64,000 bases of DNA from an uncultured Niabella sp. GTDB lineage: Bacteria; Bacteroidota; Bacteroidia; Chitinophagales; Chitinophagaceae. Made by a program: the position numbers and the translations under genes. Each line of letters begins with the position of its first letter. The stretch's first letter is position 1. Of the stretch, positions 9,164-18,340 are shown one piece after another. The stretch covers positions 16,794-80,793 of the forward strand of contig CAKSQK010000009.1 in assembly GCA_934486785.1 (NCBI GenBank). Direction: 5' to 3'. The notes below the pieces were generated by a model that was not told the origin of the DNA, made no database searches, and was given only the letters and a program-made list of their open reading frames with translations.

Positions 9164-11422
9164 TTAAATTTCTGTTTCTCCCGTTTCTTTTTTATATGCT
9201 TTTATAAAAATAGCGCCCAGGTTTTTATAAGGCGGAATGTAATCTTCAAAACCTGGCGCCCTGGTGCGGCGCCTGAACTCGCTCCAGAAAGGAATCCAGT
9301 CTATATCTCTGCCTGCCCGCAATCTTTCACTTAGCAGATCAAAGAAAGGCCGGTTGATAGCCGTGCGGCCTATTTGTTTGGATGCGATGATATGCGCATC
9401 ATTGCATTTACGTAAAATAGAATCAATTAATGTAAACCCACCGCATGAACCCATGAAAACGATTTTTGAGCTAGGCGCCATGTATTCAATAGTGGTGGGC
9501 GCATAATAACTGTGGCCGCGGTGTATGGTAACGGTAGGGTTTAAATTGTTTCGCTTCAGATAAGCGCCCAATGCTCTTTGTGCTTTATCATCCTCACCGG
9601 TTGATTCCGGCAGCGGCCTGTTGGCATAAATGGTAACCGGCTCTCCTTTGGTAGATGTAATAGTGACCCACTGCTTGTTGCTGCGGTCTATCTTCCAGCC
9701 ACTGCCATAAGAATTTAAAAAACCATTAAAAATGCCCATGCCGTCTCTGTCGCCATAAAAATACACCTGTGCAATCACGCGTCCCTGCTCGTTTTTGAGG
9801 CGTGAGAAAGGCACGGAGTATACCGGCAAAATGCCCAGCTCTTTGGTCAGGTCTACCTTATTAGCCGAGTCGGCGCTTAAAAACAGCTTGTATAAAATAT
9901 TGTAAATGGCTGCTCCACGCTGGTTGCGCTCGTTTACATTGCGGTCATAATTGGCCTTAACGTTCTCAAGCATTTGGGCAGCCAGCTCTGGCATGGTTTC
10001 GTATATGCTTGCATAAGAATCAGCTACGTCCACGCCATCTTCCAACCCTTCAGAATTTTCCAGGCGGCTTACAAAAGTTGTCATCAGGTCAACGGCATCC
10101 TGGCGTTCAAAACTGCTTAAAAAATGTTTCAGTGTATTATATGCCGCGGCCTGGCTTAAAAATTTTCTGTAATGGTCATAGCTCAGCTTTTTTAACAGTT
10201 CTGCACCTTTGTTATTAGCCTTACGCATCATTAGCGGGTACACACCGTTAGTGTAACTGCTGGTATAGATCAACCCGTCTGTCATTACAGCTACGTAATA
10301 CAATTCTTCAGCCGTAAGCGGTTGAATGCTTCTGAACCGAACAGCATCAGGCAAATCGTGCAAGCCATTTATTTTAGCCACAAAATCATCTTTGGCTTTT
10401 TGCTCTATTTTCTTTTCAAGAATTTTATGGCCGATGGCTGTATCGCCGGCTGCCGCACGCGCTGCATAGTCCATTTGGGTATTGACGAGCAGGCGAAAAT
10501 ATTTTACGGGATCTTTCTTAACAGCGTCAATCTGCTGCAGGGTAATTTTTTCTTTTACCACATTGTCCAGAAACGGGAAATAGAACTGTCCGCTCTTGTC
10601 CGGATCGCGCGCCATTAATACAATGGTTTTAATAAGCGGGTCATCGTCTATTGATTGTATGATCTTGCCCAACTTATTATTGGCCTGCGCGTAATCGTAT
10701 ACATGCTGCGGGTAGCGGTAAGCGACCACCCTCACAAGGCTGTCGGCAAAAGGCACATCAGGGTACGCGTGCAGGCCTGCAAAAGTTCTTTCAGGAAAGC
10801 GGTTGGCCACTTTTAAGATCAACAGTTTTTTTGCATCATCATACCCCGCGTTTTCTTTAAATATGGGGGGAAGCAATATAGCATTGGCCACGTCGTAAGA
10901 TAATGGCTCCAGCACGGGAGCAATGGATTGCCCGTTTTTATCTGCACGGATAATATTCCTGTAACTCTCAATGATCAAAGGTGTTTGCGAAGCGTCTATT
11001 TTCTTTGCTTTCCAGTTTGTACGAATGTATTTTAAAATGTCTGCCAGGCCGGTCAGGTAATGCGCTTTTACTCTCTGGTCTATGATAGAATCGGTTTCAA
11101 TTTCATACTGCAGCCAGTCTACCCTGTTTTGCAATGCATAGCTGGCGGCCGAGTTTATGGAAGCCTCATCGCTTACCTTAAAAAGTGTATCAGCAGCGCC
11201 ATCGCTTGCCAGCAGTAACTGCTGTTCTTTATTAATATTTTCATGTACGGTTTTTCTGCCAATGGCCGCAGTGTAATTCGGTACTACATCGGATACAACC
11301 TGTACAGGTTCCGGCTTTTGTTTCTTTTTACGGCGCCTTTGCGCGCTGGCATCCACGCTAAACAAGCTGGTTACAAGAATTAAAAAAAATATTTTCAGGC
11401 TGATACTCAATATTCTGTTCAT
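9164..11422 (-). CDS. large exported protein with a possible caspase-like C-terminal domain
   Basis: 752 residues. A signal segment (residues 1-28, ending DASAQ) is followed by a very basic stretch RRRKKKQK. Residues about 50-540 are helical and repeat-like with no domain I can name. From about 548 the sequence becomes alpha/beta: 'IAQVYFYGDRDG', then 'PTVTIHRGHSYY' (His634, His637) and 'KIVFMGSCGG' (Cys660). A strand ending in His, then about 23 residues and a hydrophobic strand ending in Cys, is the layout of clan CD (caspase-like, gingipain-like, CHAT) peptidases. Whether it is an active protease is unproven. No close neighbour explains its function; the downstream gene is tsaB. Confidence 0.7.
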   Translation of the reverse strand: MNRILSISLKIFFLILVTSLFSVDASAQRRRKKKQKPEPVQVVSDVVPNYTAAIGRKTVHENINKEQQLLLASDGAADTLFKVSDEASINSAASYALQNRVDWLQYEIETDSIIDQRVKAHYLTGLADILKYIRTNWKAKKIDASQTPLIIESYRNIIRADKNGQSIAPVLEPLSYDVANAILLPPIFKENAGYDDAKKLLILKVANRFPERTFAGLHAYPDVPFADSLVRVVAYRYPQHVYDYAQANNKLGKIIQSIDDDPLIKTIVLMARDPDKSGQFYFPFLDNVVKEKITLQQIDAVKKDPVKYFRLLVNTQMDYAARAAAGDTAIGHKILEKKIEQKAKDDFVAKINGLHDLPDAVRFRSIQPLTAEELYYVAVMTDGLIYTSSYTNGVYPLMMRKANNKGAELLKKLSYDHYRKFLSQAAAYNTLKHFLSSFERQDAVDLMTTFVSRLENSEGLEDGVDVADSYASIYETMPELAAQMLENVKANYDRNVNERNQRGAAIYNILYKLFLSADSANKVDLTKELGILPVYSVPFSRLKNEQGRVIAQVYFYGDRDGMGIFNGFLNSYGSGWKIDRSNKQWVTITSTKGEPVTIYANRPLPESTGEDDKAQRALGAYLKRNNLNPTVTIHRGHSYYAPTTIEYMAPSSKIVFMGSCGGFTLIDSILRKCNDAHIIASKQIGRTAINRPFFDLLSERLRAGRDIDWIPFWSEFRRRTRAPGFEDYIPPYKNLGAIFIKAYKKETGETEI

Positions 11423-11570
11423 ATTGGAAAAGTTATACAGGTATTGTTTACGGACTTTTAATTTTTTATACAGATATTTTCACAGTATTGCATTGCAATA
11501 ATCAAGCCGCTGTGCGGTTGGTCGCAGCAGCAATGTAATAAATAACCGTATGATCAGGTAGCTTTTTTTG

Positions 11571-12806
11571 TTAAAAACGCTGCCTTCGTTTTAATTGCCC
11601 GCTACGCCTTAAAAATGACCATGCCAGCAAGGCGCTTGTAAACATTAAAATAGCGCCTAAAAGAAAAGGCGCCCCGGGCAGGTAAAAGGGCTTTTGATGG
11701 TTCACGGCATAATAAAATAAATTGGTCATGATATAAGGCCCGATAATAGAAGTAGCGCTCATCAGGCTGGTGAGGCCGCCCTGTAGCTGGCCCTGCTCAT
11801 TCGCCGGCACATTTTCGGTGATCATACTTTGCAGTGCCGGCCCTGCAAGGCCACCCAGGCAGTAAGGCACCAGAAAAACGTACATCATCCAGCCCTGGTT
11901 GGCAAAAGCAAATAAAGCAAGTCCAACCCCGTAAAAGATCAAGCCCAGGTATGCGCTTCTGGCATTGCCAAGCACGGGGTTTATAATTCTTATCAATCCT
12001 CCCTGAACAATACCTACCAGCACACCTATCAAAGCCAGCGATATGCCTACTTCTTTTTCTGTCCAGCCAAACTTATACATAGTAAAATAGTTCCAGTTAG
12101 ACTGCACCGCGTGCGCGGCAAGGTACATAAATACAAACGCTATCACCAGGCCGCTGATGGCCGGGTATTTTTTAAAATGTAAAATAGAACCCACCGGGTT
12201 TGCTTTTTTCCACTCCAGCCGGCGGCGGTTTTCTGGTTTTAATGATTCGGGCAATACAAAATACCCGTACAAAAAATTGAAAAAGCATAAAACGGCTGCC
12301 GCGTAAAACGGTGCACGCAAACCCCAAACAGAAAGCAGGCCACCCAGTGCCGGGCCAATTATAAACCCCAGGCCAAATGCAGCGCCGATTAATCCAAAAT
12401 TCTTAGCTCTTGTATCTGGCGTGCTAATGTCTACAATATAGGCCGTGGCTGCAGTAAAGCTTGCACCCGTTATGCCTGCCAGTATTCGGCCCACCATTAA
12501 CCAGGTGTAATTATGCGCTAAAGCCAAAATGATATAATCAATACAAAATACCAGCAGCGATATTAAGATTACCGGCCTGCGGCCATATCTGTCACTCAGG
12601 TTGCCCATTAATGGTGAAAAGAGCAATTGCATAACGGCAAATATGGAAATAAGGTAACCACCCCATTTGCTGCTTTCTTCAATAGAAATATTTTTTACCT
12701 CTGCAATCAGCGATGGCATTACCGGTATAATAAGCCCCCATCCGATCACATCAATCGTCATGGTTATGAAAATAAACCCTATTGCTGCCTGTTTGGATGT
12801 TTTCAT
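11571..12806 (-). CDS. TetA-like major facilitator superfamily exporter
   Basis: 411 residues with about 12 membrane segments. 'MGNLSDRYGRRPVIL' (about 67-81) is MFS motif A between segments 2 and 3, and 'GAAFGLGFIIGPALGG' (about 142-157) is the antiporter motif C of the 12-segment drug:H+ antiporters. 'GLIIPVMPSLI' in segment 1 is typical of the TetA/TCR branch. It probably exports a small hydrophobic compound in exchange for protons. Real tetracycline resistance cannot be claimed, since chromosomal TetA-like proteins have varied substrates. It is monocistronic on the minus strand. Confidence 0.88.
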   Translation of the reverse strand: MKTSKQAAIGFIFITMTIDVIGWGLIIPVMPSLIAEVKNISIEESSKWGGYLISIFAVMQLLFSPLMGNLSDRYGRRPVILISLLVFCIDYIILALAHNYTWLMVGRILAGITGASFTAATAYIVDISTPDTRAKNFGLIGAAFGLGFIIGPALGGLLSVWGLRAPFYAAAVLCFFNFLYGYFVLPESLKPENRRRLEWKKANPVGSILHFKKYPAISGLVIAFVFMYLAAHAVQSNWNYFTMYKFGWTEKEVGISLALIGVLVGIVQGGLIRIINPVLGNARSAYLGLIFYGVGLALFAFANQGWMMYVFLVPYCLGGLAGPALQSMITENVPANEQGQLQGGLTSLMSATSIIGPYIMTNLFYYAVNHQKPFYLPGAPFLLGAILMFTSALLAWSFLRRSGQLKRRQRF

Positions 12807-12881
12807 TTGATTTTTGAAGACTGCAAAGATGGAGTTTTTACGCTTTCAGCTAAATGATTTTTTGGTCAATTATAAATAAAA

Positions 12882-12903
12882 AAGCGTGGCCGTGGCCACG
12901 CTT
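12882..12903 (-). terminator. intrinsic terminator after the OmpA-like gene
   Basis: Arms AAGCGTGG (12882-12889) and CCACGCTT (12896-12903) can extend toward a very small loop. Read on the minus strand, the GC-rich hairpin is followed by TTTTTTATTT. It lies 20 bases beyond the stop of the 12924-13427 gene. Confidence 0.85.
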
Positions 12904-12923
12904 ACACATCCTTTATATAAAAA

Positions 12924-13427
12924 TTAATAATAGATCAGGAATTCAACACGCCTGTTTTGCTGCCTTCCATCGGCCGTTTCGTTGGTGGCTACAGGGTTTG
13001 CATCTGCAAAACCATTGGTCAGCATTCTGCGGCCTTTTACACCTCTGCCCTCGAGGTAAGATTTTACACTGTTGGCTCTGTCGAGCGACAACTTATCATT
13101 GATTGCTTTGGTGCCGGTATTGTCAGTATAACCATTCAGGTCTACTGATGTGCGGGGATATTTGTTTAAAACATCGGCTAGTGCATCAAGGTTGCCGGCA
13201 CTTGTATTGTTAATTTCTGCAGAACCAACTGTAAAGTAAACGAGTTCGCCTAAAATGATCTTTACCCGTCCATCCAAGTAGGAAACATCAGTACCTGGAA
13301 GTCTGTTTTTCAGTTCGTTGAGAATGGCATTGAGGTCATCATCTTTTTGCTTTTGCGTCATTGTAGATTTACAAGACATGATGCCGAGAGAAAGTGCGGC
13401 CACCACGATAAATAATAACTTCTTCAT
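12924..13427 (-). CDS. OmpA-family peptidoglycan-binding lipoprotein
   Basis: 167 residues from the ATG at 13427, which gives a lipoprotein signal ending in Cys19 (LSLGIMSCKS). The longer frame to 13520 overlaps the upstream gene and hides the signal. The C-terminal half is an OmpA-like domain: 'LNGYTDNTGTKAIND', 'LSLDRANSVKSYL', and the final 'GRQQNRRVEFLI' with the arginine that contacts diaminopimelate. It probably tethers the outer membrane to peptidoglycan. It is the last gene of the minus-strand run that begins at 19505 and is closed by a strong terminator. Confidence 0.9.
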   Translation of the reverse strand: MKKLLFIVVAALSLGIMSCKSTMTQKQKDDDLNAILNELKNRLPGTDVSYLDGRVKIILGELVYFTVGSAEINNTSAGNLDALADVLNKYPRTSVDLNGYTDNTGTKAINDKLSLDRANSVKSYLEGRGVKGRRMLTNGFADANPVATNETADGRQQNRRVEFLIYY

Positions 13428-13473
13428 ATAATATTTTTTAGGGTTACAAATATGCATGAAGATTTTACAATTA

Positions 13474-13962
13474 TTATACCACATCTTCAAAAACGCCTGT
13501 CTCGGTGTTTTTGCGCACATGGCCCGCTTTAAAATGCCTCCCGTTCATTACTACATATACGCCTTTGGGCAGCGCCTGCACAAAGGCAATAGCGCTACCC
13601 AGGTTAAACAACCCGTCGGAGCTGCCGAATTTAATCGGTATCATGGCGCCGGTAAGTACAATAGTTTTATTTTGAATTCTTTGCGCGAGCATTTCCGCGG
13701 TTTTAGCCATGGTATCGGTGCCGTGTGTAATCACGATCATATTCTCCTCAGCCTGACTGCACTGGTACGCGATCAACTCCCGGTCTTCATCTGTCATTTC
13801 CAGGCTGTCAACCATCATTAAGGTGCGAATGGCTACGGGAACAGTGTTTCGGCCCATCTCAAGCAGATCTGGCAGGTGGGTATCTTTAAAATAGAGTTGG
13901 CCGTTAAGCATATTATACTCCTTATCAAAGGTGCCGCCTGTAATGAAGATCCTGATTGCCAT
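13474..13962 (-). CDS. asparaginase-type domain protein (single N-terminal domain)
   Basis: 162 residues, about half the length of a full L-asparaginase. 'IFITGGTFDKEYN' carries the first catalytic threonine motif (TGGT) and 'VITHGTDTMAKTA' the second (HGTDT); 'TIVLTGAMIPIKFGSSDG' with its conserved Met-x-Pro follows. The C-terminal domain that completes the active site of bacterial asparaginases is missing. Short proteins of this type are a recognised family, so this is not obviously a truncation. Asparagine or a related amide is the likely substrate, but activity is unproven. It lies 30 bases downstream of the SDR gene. Confidence 0.85.
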   Translation of the reverse strand: MAIRIFITGGTFDKEYNMLNGQLYFKDTHLPDLLEMGRNTVPVAIRTLMMVDSLEMTDEDRELIAYQCSQAEENMIVITHGTDTMAKTAEMLAQRIQNKTIVLTGAMIPIKFGSSDGLFNLGSAIAFVQALPKGVYVVMNGRHFKAGHVRKNTETGVFEDVV

Positions 13963-13992
13963 GCAGCAAAGCTATCAAGTTTTAATAAACAT

Positions 13993-14814
13993 CTAATCCA
14001 AAAATAGGTCTGGATATAATTTAATACCCGGAGTAACGGCATACTTGCTCAAATCTGTAATCCCTTCCCGGGCCAGCACTTCTTCATCAATAAAACAATT
14101 GCCGGTACAATCCGCGGGGTGGTTTTTTAAAATGTAATACGCCGAATCCGCAATTATTTCTACGGTGCGGCTCATTTTAGCAAGTGCTTCGCCACCAAGT
14201 ATGTTGCGTACTGAAGCCGTGTCTATAGTGGTTTTAGGCCATAAAGCGTTGGAAGCTATGGGTATAGATTTGAATTCTTCGGCCCATGCCAGAGCCATCA
14301 TACTCATATTGTATTTGGAAAGCGTGTAAGCAATGTGGCTTGCCAGCCATTTTTTATCAAGATTAACGGGAGGCGAAAGCGTGAGAATATGCGCGTGTTG
14401 GGATTGCTTCATATAGGGCACACAGGCCTGAACCACGGCAAAAGTGCCCCGAACATTAATATCGTGCATCAGGTCAAAGCGTTTCATTTCGGTAGCCTCG
14501 GTTGCCGTAAGTGCAATGGCCGATGCATTGTTTACTACCATATCAATACCGCCAAAAGCAGCCACTGCTTTTTCTACCGCGCTCTTTACCTGGTCTTCAA
14601 ACCTTATATCGCACTGCACTGCCAGCGCTTTACCACCTGCTGCTTCTATTTCTTCCGCGGCAGTAAAAATGGTGCCTTCCAGCTTTGGGTGTTTGGTAAC
14701 TGATTTGGCCGCAACAACGATGTTAGCACCTTCCCTGGCCAGCCTGAGCGCAATAGCTTTGCCTATACCGCGGCTGGCGCCGGTTATAAATACGGTTTTA
14801 TTATTGAATGTCAT
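13993..14814 (-). CDS. SDR-family oxidoreductase (HSDL2-like)
   Basis: 273 residues. The Rossmann motif TGASRGIG lies at about 10-17, NNAS at about 90, and the catalytic set 'SPPVNL' and 'YTLSK' (Tyr-x-x-x-Lys) at about 147-166. The motif 'AAKSVTKHPKLEGTI' after strand 2 and the C-terminal 'GNCFIDEEVLAREGI' are typical of the SDR subgroup that includes human HSDL2 and many bacterial relatives, usually NADP-dependent. The substrate is unknown, possibly an acyl or hydroxyacyl compound. It is in the same direction as lptC upstream and the asparaginase-type gene downstream. Confidence 0.88.
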   Translation of the reverse strand: MTFNNKTVFITGASRGIGKAIALRLAREGANIVVAAKSVTKHPKLEGTIFTAAEEIEAAGGKALAVQCDIRFEDQVKSAVEKAVAAFGGIDMVVNNASAIALTATEATEMKRFDLMHDINVRGTFAVVQACVPYMKQSQHAHILTLSPPVNLDKKWLASHIAYTLSKYNMSMMALAWAEEFKSIPIASNALWPKTTIDTASVRNILGGEALAKMSRTVEIIADSAYYILKNHPADCTGNCFIDEEVLAREGITDLSKYAVTPGIKLYPDLFLD

Positions 14815-14876
14815 ACAGAACAGATGGTTTAGTTATCACAATATAACATTTCCTGTTCAATACCAGCAGGGAAATA

Positions 14877-15461
14877 TCAGCGTGGCAAATCGCCTTCCTT
14901 GGTGGGCACAACTCCTTTTACGGTGATGAATTTGATGTTTTTCAGATCCTGGGTGGCTTCAAGGCCGTTAAGGCCGTCAATTTTTTGACCCGGTGATCGC
15001 TGGCGCGCAGGTTTATCGGTATAAAACAATTCCTTGTTCTGGTCCCACCAAAGGTCATGGCAGTAAAGGGTGTCTCCACGGGTGCTGATGATCCTGATAC
15101 TGTCACGCAGGTAAACCTTATTGAGGTTTTCGTAATATTTGCCGTACCTGGCATCCAGCCGGGTATCTACAATGTTCATGTCATTGTAAAAATCTACGTG
15201 AAGGGTTTTGGGAAATTCTGTATAGCTGGTATCGGCAGTTACCCTTAACATTAATGGCGCGGTAAGCCTGGCTTTGGTTTTTCCATTCTGGCTTAAAAAA
15301 CTTTCAATGCCCGTGGCCTGGTCAACCATTGACAATTTGTTGTTGAGCCTGTCTATTTCTTCCTGTGTATTTTCGCAGGAGGTGAAAATCGCAACAAGGG
15401 CGATCAGCAAATATGTATAAAATGATTTCAAAAAAAATGCCTGCGGTTTAAGCAAAACCAT
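14877..15461 (-). CDS. lptC: LPS export periplasmic protein LptC
   Basis: 194 residues. A single hydrophobic N-terminal segment ends with TSCEN, so it may be a lipoprotein or membrane anchor. It is followed by a beta-jellyroll pattern: 'LTAPLMLRVTADTSYTEFPKTLHVDFYN', 'LDARYGKYYENLNKVYLRDSIRI', 'GDTLYCHDLWWDQNKELFYTD'. This repeats the LptA/LptC fold and matches the Bacteroidota form of LptC, which moves LPS from LptBFG to LptA. It lies 14 bases after the outer-membrane protein gene. The order coaX, outer-membrane protein, lptC is one I recall from several Bacteroidota. Confidence 0.9.
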   Translation of the reverse strand: MVLLKPQAFFLKSFYTYLLIALVAIFTSCENTQEEIDRLNNKLSMVDQATGIESFLSQNGKTKARLTAPLMLRVTADTSYTEFPKTLHVDFYNDMNIVDTRLDARYGKYYENLNKVYLRDSIRIISTRGDTLYCHDLWWDQNKELFYTDKPARQRSPGQKIDGLNGLEATQDLKNIKFITVKGVVPTKEGDLPR

Positions 15462-15475
15462 TGCCTGAAGATGTG

Positions 15476-16906
15476 TTAATCAACATACCTTCTTTTAATA
15501 AACCAAAGATCGCTGAGGGAGAAACCAGCCGATACGCGGAAGAGGTTTTCCTGCAAAATATTATCATTATTGCCGCGCTTTACATATTCAAATCCCAGGT
15601 TCAGCACACTTTGCTGAAACCTGGCCATGGCGCCGTTGTAATTGATGAGCGGTAAGCCCACACCAAAGCTGATGCCGTAAGTGGGCATGGCTGTATTGTT
15701 CAGGTACACATAATCCGGGCCTGTAAAAAACCCAGCCCTGTAAGATACCAGGCTAAAGTAATTGTTCTTCTTGACAGGATTTAGTTCGGTACCCACTTTC
15801 AACATCCAGTTGGAGCGCAGGTCTGGATCGGCCTGGCCGTTGCTGCGATAGTTATCCCAGGCGGTGTGCGTAAAATCTACACCAAAAAGCCATCCTGATT
15901 CACTGGTGGGGTTGAGCTGCGGTTTATGTATGATGAAACCACCGGTAACACTGGCAGGGTAATCAAACGATCCTTTAATGTCCTTAACATCAGAAACGCT
16001 GTCCCTTCTTACGTATCCCTGGTTTTCATCATATATATAGGTTTCATGAATGATGTCGGAAGAGGTGCTGATATTCCGGTTCAGGTTGCCGTAGCCGCCT
16101 ATTCCCAAGTAAATCTTATCACTCATTTTTAGCTGCAGCTGGGCGCCTGCATCAAAATACAGGCCGCCAAGCCCGGTTTTGGTTTGCTTATTGCCCGCGG
16201 CATAAATGGCCGTAGCATCCGGACTTATTAGCGTTAAGCGTGTACTGTAATCTTTTTTACCAAACATATAACCACCGGTTGCACCCAGGCTTAAAAATCC
16301 GGATTCGCCCACCCTAAATTTTACACCGGTACCCAGGCTTGCCAAGTAAAGGCCGCCCTGGCCTTCGGAAAGAATACGGCCCGAATCAATGGGTAAATTG
16401 GTGCGGTGATCCATAATATTGCCCCAGCGCTCCATTTTATAATTGATGCGGTGCACGGGGCGCAGGCCAAATGCCATCCCCCAGTTCTTACGCAGGGGCA
16501 TGCCCACCATTACGTGGCTAAAAACCACGTCTGAAGCGGGAAAGCGTTTTTGGGCTTCCTTATCAATAAGTGTGCGCACCTGGCCGTCAACACCAATATT
16601 CAATACGCCGCGGCCATTGGCCAGCTTGCGCGAGTTAGGCTCCTGCTGTGCCTGAAAAAATGAATAAGATGCGGGGTTATTGAAATTGATATTATAATAA
16701 TCATTGTAAGCGGCCGAAATCCCGCCCATTGCCCTGTTGGCCGCGTTGGTATTGGGAAATTTATCGCCCAGGCCATATCTTGAGTAGGGAGAATTGTCCT
16801 GTGTATAAGCAGCACCATAAATACCTGAAAATAGTAAGACGGCAAGAACACGGCTTACCGGGTATAGGTTTGATTTTCTAAGCGTTGTTAACTTCACTGA
16901 TCGCAT
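15476..16906 (-). CDS. outer-membrane beta-barrel protein
   Basis: 476 residues. A signal-like hydrophobic segment lies near 18-35, then 'NSPYSRYGLGDKFPNTNAANRAMGG', a start seen in many Bacteroidota outer-membrane barrels of the FadL/PorV-like kind. The remainder alternates aromatic and polar residues, as in transmembrane beta strands. The substrate is unknown. Its first codons overlap the end of coaX by 29 bases, which points to translational coupling, and lptC follows after 14 bases. Confidence 0.8.
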   Translation of the reverse strand: MRSVKLTTLRKSNLYPVSRVLAVLLFSGIYGAAYTQDNSPYSRYGLGDKFPNTNAANRAMGGISAAYNDYYNINFNNPASYSFFQAQQEPNSRKLANGRGVLNIGVDGQVRTLIDKEAQKRFPASDVVFSHVMVGMPLRKNWGMAFGLRPVHRINYKMERWGNIMDHRTNLPIDSGRILSEGQGGLYLASLGTGVKFRVGESGFLSLGATGGYMFGKKDYSTRLTLISPDATAIYAAGNKQTKTGLGGLYFDAGAQLQLKMSDKIYLGIGGYGNLNRNISTSSDIIHETYIYDENQGYVRRDSVSDVKDIKGSFDYPASVTGGFIIHKPQLNPTSESGWLFGVDFTHTAWDNYRSNGQADPDLRSNWMLKVGTELNPVKKNNYFSLVSYRAGFFTGPDYVYLNNTAMPTYGISFGVGLPLINYNGAMARFQQSVLNLGFEYVKRGNNDNILQENLFRVSAGFSLSDLWFIKRRYVD

Positions 16907-17606
16907 AAAGACCTTTAAAAATTAAATCGGGGTCGGCAAATATCCTGCTTTTCATGTGTGATGCCAAATGTTGAAGGTCACCGCCGGTTAATACCACGTT
17001 AAAGTTGTCAAATTTAGCGTTATATTCTGCAATAAAACCATCCAGCTCATAGGCCATTCCCAATATAACGCCTGTAAGTATGTTGGTTTCAGTGTCATAC
17101 GCGATCAGCGACACATCAGCCTTTGGCTTTATCAAAGGCAGTTTGGCCGTATAATATTGAAGGGATTTCAGCCGCATTTCAAGCCCCGGTGAAATGGAAC
17201 CGCCAACAAGCTCCCTGTATTTATTTACAAAATTGAGCGTGATGCAGGTGCCCAGCCCAATCAAAAGCAGGTTTTTATTAGGGTAGAAATGTACACCGCC
17301 TGCCGCAAGCGCCAGCCTGTCGGCGCCAATGGTTTCTGGCTTGCCAACAGGAGTGGTTATGGGCAGTTTTGACTGATGGTTTAACAGGTGAAAGCGCGCA
17401 TTTTTACGCAACACCTCTTCAATTTCTATATTGTGTTCTATAACAGATGAAAGAATAGCCTTGTGTGGCTTATAAGTGTGCACCAAAGATTGAATGGTAG
17501 ATGTGGCATCATCTTCCAGCACCAGGGTTTTTACAATTTCGCTGTTTTGAAATACAGCGGCTTTTTTCCGCGTATTTCCAAAATCAAAACAAAGAGTAAC
17601 TGCCAT
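16878..17606 (-). CDS. coaX: type III pantothenate kinase
   Basis: 242 residues from the ATG at 17606 (MAVTLCFDFGNTRKKAAVF). A longer frame to 17651 adds 15 residues ahead of the first ASKHA strand, where the protein should begin. Key motifs are 'DFGNTRKK' (phosphate 1), 'GADRLALAAG' (pantothenate pocket), 'LIGLGTCITLNFV' (phosphate 2) and 'GGSISPGLEMR'. It performs the first step of coenzyme A synthesis, ATP-dependent phosphorylation of pantothenate, and type III enzymes need a monovalent cation. The expected 'DTGT'-like strand is present as 'GLGT'. It overlaps the next gene by 29 bases. Confidence 0.94.
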   Translation of the reverse strand: MAVTLCFDFGNTRKKAAVFQNSEIVKTLVLEDDATSTIQSLVHTYKPHKAILSSVIEHNIEIEEVLRKNARFHLLNHQSKLPITTPVGKPETIGADRLALAAGGVHFYPNKNLLLIGLGTCITLNFVNKYRELVGGSISPGLEMRLKSLQYYTAKLPLIKPKADVSLIAYDTETNILTGVILGMAYELDGFIAEYNAKFDNFNVVLTGGDLQHLASHMKSRIFADPDLIFKGLYAISEVNNA

Positions 17607-17674
17607 GCCGTGAAAGTACGTGAATTTTGGTACGTGATAGGTGTTAGCCAAAAATTTTTAGTACCGGCTGCCGT

Positions 17675-18328
17675 TTAAAAAGTAAACGGCAGTTTGGCCA
17701 AAACCTCTCCCCATGCCATAAGCAGGTTGGCGCCGGTTTCGGATTTTTCAAACACCATGGTAAAATATTCAAGCGTTGGATTGCCGCGGGTAACGGGCAC
17801 CTGCGCCCGTACCACATCTTTTTCAGGGTCATACTTCAGGCCCCACACATCGGTAACGGAGTTGACGGCAATCGTCCACTCGTTTTCCTGCGGGATGCAG
17901 TAAAGGGAATACCGGCCCGGAGCCAGGGAAGCGTTGTTTACTTTAACCGGCCGGAATACATGAAGCTCGGTGGCTTCATTGGCACCCAGCCGCCAGGGTT
18001 CGCCATATTTTAATACCTCGTGAAATAGTTCCCGGCCCTGCAGGTGCGGCCGGCTGTACACCACGCGCAGAACCGGGTTTCCCAGGGCAGGGTTGGCCAT
18101 TTTCTTTTGCGGGTAGTTGGGCGGGTAATAGCTCATATCCATGGGCGATATGTCTACATCTGCGTAAGTGTTTTGCCTTTCAGCGGGTGTAAGCGCCCTT
18201 TTATTGTTGATAATGATCGGTGTATCTGCCGCGGGCTGCGGAGCCTGCTTTTCGTTTCCGGTACAGGCTGCCAAAAATATTGTTGGTAATAGAAAATAAA
18301 AAAATAATGTTCGTATACAGGGTATCAT
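17675..18328 (-). CDS. DUF2911 lipoprotein (copy 2 of a tandem pair)
   Basis: 217 residues with a lipoprotein signal ending in LAACTG. The domain has 'VVYSRPHLQGRELF', 'YGEPWRLGANEATEL', 'LAPGRYSLYCIPQENEWTIAVN' and 'VTDVWGLKYDPEKDVVRAQVPV', all matching DUF2911 and paralleling the gene directly upstream. Function of the domain is unknown. Compared with the other copy it has a longer, Pro/Ala-rich linker after the lipid-anchor cysteine. It lies 12 bases downstream of copy 1, so tandem duplication is the simple explanation. Confidence 0.88.
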   Translation of the reverse strand: MIPCIRTLFFYFLLPTIFLAACTGNEKQAPQPAADTPIIINNKRALTPAERQNTYADVDISPMDMSYYPPNYPQKKMANPALGNPVLRVVYSRPHLQGRELFHEVLKYGEPWRLGANEATELHVFRPVKVNNASLAPGRYSLYCIPQENEWTIAVNSVTDVWGLKYDPEKDVVRAQVPVTRGNPTLEYFTMVFEKSETGANLLMAWGEVLAKLPFTF

Positions 18329-18340
18329 TGTGCGCGGCTG

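Noticed and set aside
11571..12806. Tetracycline resistance gene
   Set aside because: Only general TetA-branch motifs are seen; chromosomal relatives have other substrates, so a resistance claim is not supported.
13474..13962. Truncated asparaginase pseudogene
   Set aside because: Short single-domain asparaginase-type proteins are a known family; both Thr motifs are intact and no remnant of a second domain follows.
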